Positions 1 through 7,510 of a DNA stretch of 17,562 nucleotides are shown piece by piece. Where the stretch lies: the NCBI GenBank assembly GCA_000437275.1, contig FR899735.1, positions 92,928 through 110,489 on the forward strand, written 5' to 3'. Both the position numbers and the translations under genes were made by a program. The notes beneath the pieces were generated by a model. It saw nothing but the letters and a program-made list of their open reading frames with translations, ran no database searches and was not told the origin of the DNA. The stretch comes from Clostridium sp. CAG:411 (GTDB lineage: Bacteria; Bacillota; Clostridia; Lachnospirales; Lachnospiraceae). Each line of letters starts with the position of its first letter. Position 1 is the first letter of the stretch.

Positions 1-1056
1 GTACGCGAACATATCGCTTCAGAAGTAAAGCGAATCCAACAGACCGCAAAAGCAATCGCAAATCTGGATGTACTTGTTTCGCTTGCACTTGTTGCAGAAC
101 AAAATAATTATGTTCGTCCAGCTATAAATCAGGATGGGGTAATTGATATAAAAGAAGGCAGACATCCTGTAGTGGAAAAAGTAATTAATAATGATTCTTT
201 TGTGGCAAATGATACCTATTTGGATCAAAAAAAGCAGAGGATTTCAATTATTACAGGGCCTAATATGGCTGGGAAATCCACCTATATGCGTCAGACTGCG
301 TTGATTGTGCTGATGGCACAAATTGGAAGTTTTGTACCTGCTTTTAGTGCCAATATTGGAGTGGTTGACCGAATTTTTACAAGAGTAGGCGCATCAGATG
401 ATTTGGCATCCGGACAAAGTACCTTTATGGTAGAAATGACAGAGGTTGCCAATATTTTGCGAAATGCGACCAAAAACAGTTTGTTGATATTGGATGAAAT
501 CGGACGAGGAACCAGTACCTTTGATGGACTTAGTATTGCATGGGCTGTGGTAGAGCATATTGCCGATCCGAAACAAATCGGTGCAAAAACATTATTTGCA
601 ACCCATTATCATGAATTGACAGAATTAGAAGGAAAATTAGATAGCGTAAATAACTATTGTATTGCCGTACAAGAATCTGGTGAAGATATTGTATTTTTAC
701 GAAAAATCATTAAAGGCGGTGCAGACAAAAGCTATGGAATACAAGTAGCAAGGCTGGCAGGAGTACCAGATAAGGTATTAAAACGAGCGCAGGAGATTGT
801 GAATGAATTAACAGAGAATGATATCGTAGATCGTACAAAAGAAATTGCCGTAAAATCTACTACAAAGAAATCTGTAGCAAAAGAGCCAGCTAAAGAAAAA
901 GAACAGCAGATGTCCATTTTTGATGGATTTGCAAATATGCCATCAACAGAAGACATTCTTTTGGAATTACGTGATTTGGATATGAATGCATTGACACCAA
1001 TGGAGGCTATGAATAAGCTTTATCAGATACAACAAAAAGTGAAGGAACGTTGGTAA
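1..1056 (+). CDS. mutS: DNA mismatch repair ATPase MutS (C-terminal part, 5' end outside window)
   Basis: MutS recognises mismatches and small loops in newly replicated DNA and, in its ATP state, recruits MutL. The frame is open from base 1, so this is the last 351 residues of a protein usually near 850-900; the GTG at 172 is internal. The fragment starts in the lever/clamp helices and then contains the ATPase domain: Walker A GPNMAGKST at fragment residues 86-94, Walker B LLILDE with D165 and E166, followed by the GRGTSTFDG signature and the ATHYHELTELE segment. After a Lys/Glu-rich linker comes QMSIF (303-307), which resembles the beta-clamp-binding peptide of MutS C-termini (QMSLL in E. 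coli). The last 45 or so residues fit the dimerisation helices. It stops 28 bases before mutL and is probably cotranscribed with it. Identity is certain; only the length is unknown. Confidence 0.97.
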   Translation, partial: VREHIASEVKRIQQTAKAIANLDVLVSLALVAEQNNYVRPAINQDGVIDIKEGRHPVVEKVINNDSFVANDTYLDQKKQRISIITGPNMAGKSTYMRQTALIVLMAQIGSFVPAFSANIGVVDRIFTRVGASDDLASGQSTFMVEMTEVANILRNATKNSLLILDEIGRGTSTFDGLSIAWAVVEHIADPKQIGAKTLFATHYHELTELEGKLDSVNNYCIAVQESGEDIVFLRKIIKGGADKSYGIQVARLAGVPDKVLKRAQEIVNELTENDIVDRTKEIAVKSTTKKSVAKEPAKEKEQQMSIFDGFANMPSTEDILLELRDLDMNALTPMEAMNKLYQIQQKVKERW

Positions 1057-1084
1057 TACATGCTAAAATAGGAGGTGAGACATT

Positions 1085-3262
1085 GTGGAAGAAATTCTTT
1101 TACTAGATCAAAATACAATTAATAAAATTGCAGCTGGGGAGGTAGTAGAACGTCCTTCTGCTGTAGTAAAAGAGTTGGTAGAAAATGCAATTGATGCAGG
1201 AGCAACCGCTATTACGGTAGAAATCAAAGGTGGAGGAATCGAACTTGTTCGTATTACAGATAATGGTTCAGGTATAGCAAAAGAACAGGTACGCATTGCT
1301 TTTGAACGACATGCCACAAGTAAAATTCGTAGTGTACAGGATTTGCTGACCGTAGGAAGTCTTGGATTTAGAGGTGAGGCCTTGGCAAGTATTGGAGCTG
1401 TGGCACAGGTGGAAATGGTTACCAAAACCAGAGGTGCCTTAACTGGAAGTCGGTATGTAATAGATGGAGGAGAAGAAAAAACACTGGAGGAAATTGGTTG
1501 TCCAGAGGGAACCACCTTTGTTGTGAGAAATTTGTTTTACAATGTGCCAGCCAGAAGAAAATTTTTGAAGAGTGCGCAAACAGAGGCATCCTATATCAAT
1601 GATTTAGTCGAACGTTTGGCAATGTCACATCCTGATATCTCTTTTAAATTTATGAATAATAATCAGTTGCGTTTACAAACCTCTGGAAATGGAAAGACAA
1701 AAGATATTATTTATCATATATACGGAAGAGATATAACCGCAAATTTATTGCAGGTAAAAACAAGTTCTCCTGTGTTGCAGGTAGAAGGTTTTATTGCAAA
1801 ACCAGTGGTCTCTAGAGGCAATCGAAATTATATGAATTATTTCATTAATGGAAGATACATCAAAAGTAATATTATCAATAAAGCGATTGAAGAGGCGTAC
1901 AAGCCTTATACAATGCAGCATCGATATCCTATGACCGCCTTGCAGTTTACTATTGACAGTCAATACATTGATGTAAATGTGCATCCTGCGAAAATGGAGA
2001 TTCGTTTTACAAATGAACAGACCATTTATCATGAAATATATCATGCCATTTCAGATGTACTTTCTGGACGTGAGATGATTCCAGAAGTTACGATTGGAAA
2101 AGAGCAGAAACAAACACAGAACAAACCAGTGCAGTCGGCACCAGAACCTTTTGAAAAAAAGCGTGTATTGCAGGAAAGTAAAAATGTAGGAAAACAAATG
2201 GTGGAGGCTGCCAAAGTCATTACACAGTTTGAACAGGTAAGGAATAAACAAAATCAATTAAAAGAGGAGACACCATACAAAGTTCAAAATGAAACTCCAT
2301 CACAAGAAGTAACACAATCCAATTTAGAAGTAGAAAAAAAAGAACAGGCAGAGCAACGAAAAGCTACTCTTTTGCACGCGATGCAGCATTTGGATGCCTT
2401 TGAACAGCAAGCAATCGAAAAAGAAAAGGAGACAGCAATAGTCTTTGACACAGAAAAGAAGATAGAAGAAACTACAAATGTAGAATTAAAGAAATTGGAA
2501 ACACTGGTTGAGGGCGAAAAAGATGCTTCAAACAAAAGTGGAGAACTCTCTTCGCAACAGGATAAAATCATAGAAAATCCTGTACTGGAACAGGAAAAAG
2601 AAAACATTTGGGATAAAACCAATTCCGAACAAACGGTATTGTTTGAAACAAAAGAAGAACAAAAACTGTTATCGAAAGAGGCAAAAAAACATCATAAAAT
2701 TATTGGTCAGATTTTTGATACTTATTGGATTATTCAATATGAGGACAAGATGTTTATTATCGACCAGCATGCCGCACATGAAAAAGTATTATTCGAAAAA
2801 ACGATGCGGGATATAGAAAATAAAAACTTTTCTTCTCAAATATTACAACCACCGATTATTCTATCACTTACAATGAGAGAGCAGCAGGCATTAGAACAAT
2901 ATCGAAGTGAACTAGAGAAGCTTGGCTTTGAAATTGAAGCTTTTGGTGGAAGAGAGTTTTCTGTAAGAGCAGTACCAGCAAATCTATTTGGTGTGGCACA
3001 GGTGGATTTGTTGACCGATTTATTAAACTCTCTGACTGAAGATATGAATGTTAAAGGTTCAGAGTTGATATTAGAGCGGGTAGCTTCTATGTCCTGTAAG
3101 GCAGCGGTGAAAGGAAATATGAAATTGTCCATGTTGGAAGCAGAAGCATTGATTGATGAATTGATGGAGTTAGAAAACCCCTATAATTGTCCGCATGGCA
3201 GACCTGTAATTGTATCTATGACAAAATATGAGATTGAAAAGAAATTTAAAAGAATTCTTTAG
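1085..3262 (+). CDS. mutL: DNA mismatch repair endonuclease MutL
   Basis: MutL couples MutS mismatch recognition to strand incision and excision. The 725-residue product starts at GTG 1085 behind a strong GGAGGTGAG (1071-1079). The N-terminal GHKL ATPase is complete: KELVENAIDAG (residues 29-39, with E30 and N34 as catalytic and metal-binding positions), DNGSGI, and the ATP lid with GFRGEALASI. A low-complexity Glu/Gln/Lys-rich linker spans about residues 335-535. The C-terminal domain has the endonuclease signature DQHAAHEKVLFE starting at D560, then SCKAAVKG and CPHGRP (702-707), the metal-binding motifs of nicking MutL proteins. It is therefore the endonuclease type found in organisms without MutH. 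QILQPP near residue 585 sits where the clamp-binding motif of Bacillus MutL lies but is not a perfect match. At 725 residues it is about 100 longer than B. subtilis MutL because of the linker. Confidence 0.97.
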   Translation: MEEILLLDQNTINKIAAGEVVERPSAVVKELVENAIDAGATAITVEIKGGGIELVRITDNGSGIAKEQVRIAFERHATSKIRSVQDLLTVGSLGFRGEALASIGAVAQVEMVTKTRGALTGSRYVIDGGEEKTLEEIGCPEGTTFVVRNLFYNVPARRKFLKSAQTEASYINDLVERLAMSHPDISFKFMNNNQLRLQTSGNGKTKDIIYHIYGRDITANLLQVKTSSPVLQVEGFIAKPVVSRGNRNYMNYFINGRYIKSNIINKAIEEAYKPYTMQHRYPMTALQFTIDSQYIDVNVHPAKMEIRFTNEQTIYHEIYHAISDVLSGREMIPEVTIGKEQKQTQNKPVQSAPEPFEKKRVLQESKNVGKQMVEAAKVITQFEQVRNKQNQLKEETPYKVQNETPSQEVTQSNLEVEKKEQAEQRKATLLHAMQHLDAFEQQAIEKEKETAIVFDTEKKIEETTNVELKKLETLVEGEKDASNKSGELSSQQDKIIENPVLEQEKENIWDKTNSEQTVLFETKEEQKLLSKEAKKHHKIIGQIFDTYWIIQYEDKMFIIDQHAAHEKVLFEKTMRDIENKNFSSQILQPPIILSLTMREQQALEQYRSELEKLGFEIEAFGGREFSVRAVPANLFGVAQVDLLTDLLNSLTEDMNVKGSELILERVASMSCKAAVKGNMKLSMLEAEALIDELMELENPYNCPHGRPVIVSMTKYEIEKKFKRIL

Positions 3263-3277
3263 TGCGAGGAGAAAACA

Positions 3278-4243
3278 ATGAAGGAAACATTAAAAGCCAA
3301 GCCTCCCATAATCGTGTTGACAGGACCTACAGCAGTCGGAAAGACTGCATTGTCCATTCATCTTGCCAAAGCAGTTGGAGGAGAAATTATTTCGGCAGAT
3401 TCTATGCAGGTATATAAAGAAATGGACATTGGAACGGCAAAGATACGCCAAGACGAAATGCAAGGAATAAAACACTATCTGGTAGATACTTTTATGCCGG
3501 ATGAAGAGTTTAATGTAATGAAATTTAAGCAGTATGCGGATCAATATATAAAGGAGATTTACCAAAAAGGGAAGATACCGATATTAGTTGGTGGTACTGG
3601 ATTTTATATTCAGGCAGTATTAAAGGATGTGGCCTTTGAGCAGGAAGAGGTTTCTGCCTGTAGAAAAGAATTAGAAAAGCTATATCAAGAAAAAGGGGTG
3701 CATTATTTACATGAAAAATTAAGAGAGGTAGACGAGAAAAGTGCAGAAAAAATTCATGAAAATAATGTAAAACGAGTAATTCGTGCGCTGGAATTTTATG
3801 AACAGACAGGCAAAAAAATATCTGAACATAACGAAAAGGAAAAACAAAAAGAATCTCCCTATAGCTTTGCCTATTTTGTTTTAAATCAAGAACGAAAAGT
3901 ATTATATGAAAGAATTGATCGACGAGTGGATTTGATGGTGCAAAATGGACTTGTAGAAGAAGTTCGTAATCTTGTGAAAAAAGGTTATACCAAAGACTTA
4001 GTTTCTATGCAAGGGCTTGGCTATAAAGAAATTTGCGCTTATCTATGTGGTGAAATTTCATTAGAGGAAGCCATTTATATATTAAAACGGGATACCCGCC
4101 ATTTTGCCAAACGTCAGCTTACCTGGTTTAAGCGTGAACAAGACGTTGTATGGGTAGACAAAGACTGTTATAAAACAGAGCAGGAACAGTTGGATTTTTG
4201 CCTTTCTGTTTTACAGAAAAAAGGAATTATACCGAAACGATAG
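3278..4243 (+). CDS. miaA: tRNA dimethylallyltransferase MiaA
   Basis: MiaA transfers a dimethylallyl group from DMAPP to N6 of A37 in tRNAs that read UNN codons, the first step towards ms2i6A. The 321-residue protein has normal length. Motifs visible in order: P-loop GPTAVGKT (residues 16-23), SADSMQVYKEMDIGTAK with the catalytic Asp that contacts A37 (about 39-55), VGGTGFYIQAVL, the RRVDLMVQNGLVEEV helix, and the QGLGYKEI segment, ending with an RDTRHFAKRQLTWF tRNA-binding motif typical of the family. The ATG at 3278 has AGGAG (3267-3271) and lies 15 bases after the mutL stop, so it probably shares the mutL transcript. No hfq gene follows it, although hfq sits next to miaA in many other bacteria. 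Confidence 0.97.
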   Translation: MKETLKAKPPIIVLTGPTAVGKTALSIHLAKAVGGEIISADSMQVYKEMDIGTAKIRQDEMQGIKHYLVDTFMPDEEFNVMKFKQYADQYIKEIYQKGKIPILVGGTGFYIQAVLKDVAFEQEEVSACRKELEKLYQEKGVHYLHEKLREVDEKSAEKIHENNVKRVIRALEFYEQTGKKISEHNEKEKQKESPYSFAYFVLNQERKVLYERIDRRVDLMVQNGLVEEVRNLVKKGYTKDLVSMQGLGYKEICAYLCGEISLEEAIYILKRDTRHFAKRQLTWFKREQDVVWVDKDCYKTEQEQLDFCLSVLQKKGIIPKR

Positions 4244-4299
4244 GTATATAATGGAAAAAATGTAGCATACTGAAAAAGAAAAGAATTGAGGTACAAACG

Positions 4300-5586
4300 A
4301 TGGATTTAAAAGAAATGTATAAAGAACTAAAGGTTACGGATTCTGTGTTTACATATTGTGAACGAATAGAGCAGGATTTAAAGGCACGATTTGAGCAGAT
4401 TGATAAGGTCGCAGAATATAATCAATTAAAAGTGTTAAAGGCAATGCAAAAGAACAAAGTAAGTGACATTCATTTTGCAGCCACAACTGGATATGGTTAT
4501 AATGATTTAGGTAGAGAAGTGTTAGAAAGCGTATATGCGGATACATTTCATGCAGAAGCAGCGTTAGTAAGACCACAGCTTACTTGTGGAACACATGCAC
4601 TAACAATTGCGTTGGCAGCTAATCTTCGTCCCGGGGATGAGCTGCTATCACCAGTTGGAAAACCATATGATACGTTGGAGGGTGTAATTGGAATTGGAGA
4701 TAATAATACACCAGGATGCTTGAAGGAATATGGAGTGTCTTATCGTCAGGTAGATTTATTGGAAGATGGGGCATTTGACTGGGAAGAAATAAAAAAAGCA
4801 ATCACTCCAAAGACAAAATTGATTACAATTCAACGTTCAAAGGGTTATCAGACTAGACCAACTCTTTCTGTGGCAAGAATCGGAGAGTTGATTTCTTTTG
4901 TAAAGAAAATTAAACCAGATGTAATCTGTATGGTGGATAATTGCTATGGTGAATTTGTTGAAGAACTCGAACCAACGGATGTTGGCGCTGATATGTGTGT
5001 AGGTTCTCTTATTAAAAATCCAGGCGGTGGTCTTGCTCCGATTGGTGGATATATCGTAGGAAAAGAAGAATTGATCGAACAATGTGCGTATCGTCTGACG
5101 GCACCAGGTCTTGGAAAAGAGGTAGGTGCAACGCTTGGTATTAATCAACAACTATTTCAGGGATTCTTTATGGCGCCGCAAGTTGTATCTGGTGCTTTAA
5201 AGGGAGCTATTTTTGCAGCAAATGTGTATGAAAAATTAGGATTTGCTGTTGTTCCTAACAGCACAGAAAGCAGACATGACATTATTCAGGCAGTAACACT
5301 TGGAACACCGGAAGGTGTAATTGCATTTTGTGAAGGAATTCAGGCAGCAGCACCTGTAGATAGTTACGTTGTACCAGAGCCTTGGGCAATGCCGGGATAT
5401 CATTCAGATGTAATTATGGCAGCAGGTGCATTCATTCAAGGTTCCTCCATTGAACTTAGTGCAGATGGACCAATAGAAGAACCCTATGCCGTTTATTTTC
5501 AAGGTGGACTTACCTGGTATCATGCAAAGTATGGTATTATGATGTCCTTACAAAAAATGCATGAAAAAGGATTGGTTAAATTATAA
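4300..5586 (+). CDS. ynbB: PLP-dependent YnbB / methionine gamma-lyase-like protein ("aluminium resistance" family)
   Basis: This 428-residue protein belongs to the YnbB family, a branch of the Cys/Met-metabolism PLP enzymes (fold type I) commonly annotated as methionine gamma-lyase family or aluminium resistance protein. Visible motifs: TTGYGYNDLGREVLESVYADTF (a conserved N-terminal block, here summarised by TTGYGYNDLGRE), RPQLTCGTHA in the cofactor-binding region, TIQRSKGYQTRPTL, MVDNCYGEF with the Asp expected to pair with the pyridine nitrogen, and GSLIKNPGGG, where K239 is the likely Schiff-base lysine. The substrate cannot be deduced from sequence and methionine lyase activity is not proven for the family. 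ATG 4300 has GAGGT seven bases upstream. The 56-base spacer after miaA has no terminator, so it may be read from mutSL-miaA. The position next to miaA is typical of Clostridia. Confidence 0.9.
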   Translation: MDLKEMYKELKVTDSVFTYCERIEQDLKARFEQIDKVAEYNQLKVLKAMQKNKVSDIHFAATTGYGYNDLGREVLESVYADTFHAEAALVRPQLTCGTHALTIALAANLRPGDELLSPVGKPYDTLEGVIGIGDNNTPGCLKEYGVSYRQVDLLEDGAFDWEEIKKAITPKTKLITIQRSKGYQTRPTLSVARIGELISFVKKIKPDVICMVDNCYGEFVEELEPTDVGADMCVGSLIKNPGGGLAPIGGYIVGKEELIEQCAYRLTAPGLGKEVGATLGINQQLFQGFFMAPQVVSGALKGAIFAANVYEKLGFAVVPNSTESRHDIIQAVTLGTPEGVIAFCEGIQAAAPVDSYVVPEPWAMPGYHSDVIMAAGAFIQGSSIELSADGPIEEPYAVYFQGGLTWYHAKYGIMMSLQKMHEKGLVKL

Positions 5587-5592
5587 AAAAAT

Positions 5593-5627
5593 GTATACAA
5601 ACCCTCTTTTGTATGCTACAATGAGGG
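5593..5627 (+). terminator. Two mutually exclusive hairpins after ynbB (weak terminator or attenuator candidate)
   Basis: Hairpin A pairs ATACAAA (5595-5601) with TTTGTAT (5608-5614) around a 6-base loop, extended by a T-G and a G-C pair to 5593-5616. Hairpin B pairs CCCTC (5602-5606) with GAGGG (5623-5627) and, inside it, TTGTA (5609-5613, approximately) with TACAA around a TGC loop. Both use the TTTGTAT segment, so they exclude each other. Hairpin B is followed by GTGGATTTTT, a short T run set off by five bases, which makes it only a weak intrinsic terminator. The dyad also overlaps a possible promoter, so it may act as DNA rather than RNA. Confidence 0.35.
5594..5622 (+). promoter_or_regulatory. 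Possible sigma-A promoter upstream of radC
   Basis: TATACA (5594-5599) and TACAAT (5617-5622) are separated by exactly 17 bases, with TGC directly before the -10 (extended -10). Transcription would begin near 5629, giving an 80-base leader to radC. The -35 matches the consensus at 4 of 6 positions. The same bases can also form RNA hairpins in read-through transcripts from ynbB, so promoter and attenuator readings compete. Confidence 0.45.
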
Positions 5628-5677
5628 GTGGATTTTTAACGCTTCATAAGGTAAGCATTTATTCAATTCAAGAGGTA

Positions 5678-5708
5678 ACATACTCTGCTGTGAGTTAGGA
5701 GAGTATGT
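5678..5708 (+). promoter_or_regulatory. Hairpin covering the radC ribosome binding site
   Basis: ACATACTCT (5678-5686) and AGAGTATGT (5700-5708) are perfect 9-base reverse complements around a 13-base loop. The 3' arm ends at the base before the radC ATG (5709), and the Shine-Dalgarno AGGAG (5697-5701) straddles the loop/stem junction. If it folds in the mRNA it would partly occlude initiation, suggesting translational control of radC or coupling to another factor. Confidence 0.5.
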
Positions 5709-6401
5709 ATGAAACATTTAACATTAAAAGAATTGCCAGTATCCGAGCAACCCTATGAAAAATGTGAGAAGTATGGTGTTTGCAGTTTGTCAGATGCAGA
5801 ATTATTGGCAGTTATTATTCGGAGTGGTTCTAAAAGAGAACGTTCTGTAGAGGTGGCAGAGCGTATATTGGGATTATCAAAAGATTTGCCAGGGTTATAC
5901 GGATTGAATTATCTCACCCTTACTGATTTTATGCAGGTAAATGGAATTGGGAGAGTAAAGGGCATACAGTTATTATGCATAACGGAACTTGCAAAACGGA
6001 TGGCAAAACAAAAATATTCCCGAACAACCACATTTTCCTCCCCTGACATTATTTCTGATTATTATATGCAGGATATGAGACATCTGGAGTATGAACAGGT
6101 TATATTGGTTTTGTTGGATACCAAATGCCACAAAATAAATGATTTTGTAATATCAAAAGGAACAGTAAATGCATCTTTGCTGGAACCACGAGAAATTTTT
6201 GTTACAGCCCTTAGAAATAAAGCAGTGCATATTATTCTATTACATAATCATCCAAGTGGTGATCCGACACCCAGTAAGGAGGATATTCTATTTACGGAAA
6301 GACTAAGAGATGCAGGTGATTTGGTGGGGGTAACGTTGCTTGACCACATTATCATAGGGGATAATGTATATGTAAGTCTCCGAGAACAAGGCTTATTGTA
6401 A
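5709..6401 (+). CDS. radC: RadC family JAMM/MPN domain protein
   Basis: RadC (UPF0758) proteins carry a JAB1/MPN-type metalloprotease-like fold; despite the name, a direct role in DNA repair is doubtful and the true substrate is unknown. The 230-residue protein has the usual length. The N-terminal part has a helix-hairpin-helix-like stretch (VNGIGRVKGIQL, about residues 77-88). The C-terminal part has the complete JAMM zinc motif HxHx7SxxD: H179, H181, S189 and D192 within HNHPSGDPTPSKED. The family position just ahead of mreB is conserved in many Firmicutes. Translation may be limited by a hairpin that abuts the ATG. The next gene starts 31 bases downstream. Confidence 0.95.
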   Translation: MKHLTLKELPVSEQPYEKCEKYGVCSLSDAELLAVIIRSGSKRERSVEVAERILGLSKDLPGLYGLNYLTLTDFMQVNGIGRVKGIQLLCITELAKRMAKQKYSRTTTFSSPDIISDYYMQDMRHLEYEQVILVLLDTKCHKINDFVISKGTVNASLLEPREIFVTALRNKAVHIILLHNHPSGDPTPSKEDILFTERLRDAGDLVGVTLLDHIIIGDNVYVSLREQGLL

Positions 6402-6432
6402 TGAAATAACCGGAAGGAGTAATAAATTAACG

Positions 6433-7440
6433 ATGATAGGTAGAAAGATTATAGGCATCGATTTTGGAACAAGCGCAGTTAAGATATATAAAAAAGGTGC
6501 GGGTATTGTATTAAATGAAAAGAATGTTGTAGCGATACAAAACAGAAAAAAAATAATTGCATCTGGTGATTTTGCATTTGATATGTTAGGGAAGTCTCCT
6601 GAGCAAATAGAAGTTACAATGCCCATACGAAATGGCGTAATTGCGGACAGCGGAAAAATGCAACTATTATTAAATGCATTTGTTAGCAAGGTATTTAACG
6701 GAAAAGCAAAAAATGCCGATTATTTGGTTGCTGTTCCAACAGACATTACAGAGGTTGAAAAACGTGCCTTTTGTGATGTGATACAGCGTTCCAACGCAAA
6801 AGTGCGAAATATCTATATGGTTGACAAGCCCGTAGTTGCCGCACTGGGAATGGATGTAGATGTGACAGGAACAAGAGGTGTCCTTACGGTTGACATTGGT
6901 GCTGATACGACTGAGATTGCAATTATTTCTCTGGGAGGAATTGTGCTTAGTAAATTAATACCAGTCGGTGGATATAAGTTTGATTCCTTGATTCAATCTG
7001 CAATTCGTAAAAAATATAATCTTATTATCGGAGATAAAACAGCAGAATCTGTGAAAATTTCTCTGGCATCTGCCTTAGAACCAGAGGAAGATACCATACG
7101 CGTATTTGGTCGAGATGTGGTAAGCGGTTTACCTTCAGAAGCTATGGTAGATACTGAGCTGATTTATCAGGCAATCAATGAACAGCTTACATCAGTACTT
7201 TCTGCTATCAGAGTTATTTTGGAACGTACCCCACCTGAAATTTCTGCGGATATTATCCGTTCTGGTATTTATGTGACAGGTGGTTCTGCCTTGATTAAAA
7301 ATTTGGGAGAATGTATCGAAGCAGAGACAAATTTGAAAGTTAATATTGCAGAAGAAGCTGAATTTTCTGTAATAAATGGAGTTGGAAAAGTAATTGAAGA
7401 TACGAAATTGATGAGACAAGTTGCACATGTAGTCAGATAG
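6433..7440 (+). CDS. mreB: Divergent MreB-like cell-shape actin homologue
   Basis: MreB forms membrane-bound filaments that organise lateral wall synthesis. The product has 335 residues, normal for MreB, and aligns with it throughout: phosphate-1 loop IDFGTSAVKIY (residues 9-19), GVIADSGKM, phosphate-2 region VDIGADTTE (153-161) and adenosine motif GIYVTGGSALIKN near residue 277. It departs from canonical MreB at key sites: by alignment from memory with Thermotoga MreB, LIEEPMAAAIG becomes MVDKPVVAALG, placing K132 at the catalytic Glu (E131 in Thermotoga), and the GGG before TTE becomes GAD. DLGTANT is DFGTSAV. This suggests weak or absent ATPase activity, or a specialised paralogue. The ATG has GGAAGGAG (6412-6419), a rather long 13 bases upstream. 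Its place directly before mreC supports a role in the elongation complex. Confidence 0.9.
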   Translation: MIGRKIIGIDFGTSAVKIYKKGAGIVLNEKNVVAIQNRKKIIASGDFAFDMLGKSPEQIEVTMPIRNGVIADSGKMQLLLNAFVSKVFNGKAKNADYLVAVPTDITEVEKRAFCDVIQRSNAKVRNIYMVDKPVVAALGMDVDVTGTRGVLTVDIGADTTEIAIISLGGIVLSKLIPVGGYKFDSLIQSAIRKKYNLIIGDKTAESVKISLASALEPEEDTIRVFGRDVVSGLPSEAMVDTELIYQAINEQLTSVLSAIRVILERTPPEISADIIRSGIYVTGGSALIKNLGECIEAETNLKVNIAEEAEFSVINGVGKVIEDTKLMRQVAHVVR

Positions 7441-7510
7441 TAGTATATAGATACCAAACTATTCGACTCCAGTATCATAATACTTAACAAAGAAATGAGG
7501 AAAAAGAATC

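Noticed and set aside
1108..1515. 135-codon - strand open frame inside mutL
   Set aside because: It is fully antisense to the conserved ATPase domain of mutL, without a ribosome binding site or recognisable protein motif; the same holds for the other antisense frames.
4247..4252. TATAAT upstream of ynbB as a promoter
   Set aside because: No acceptable -35 at 16-18 bases (GAATTA or similar), and AT-rich gaps produce such hexamers often.
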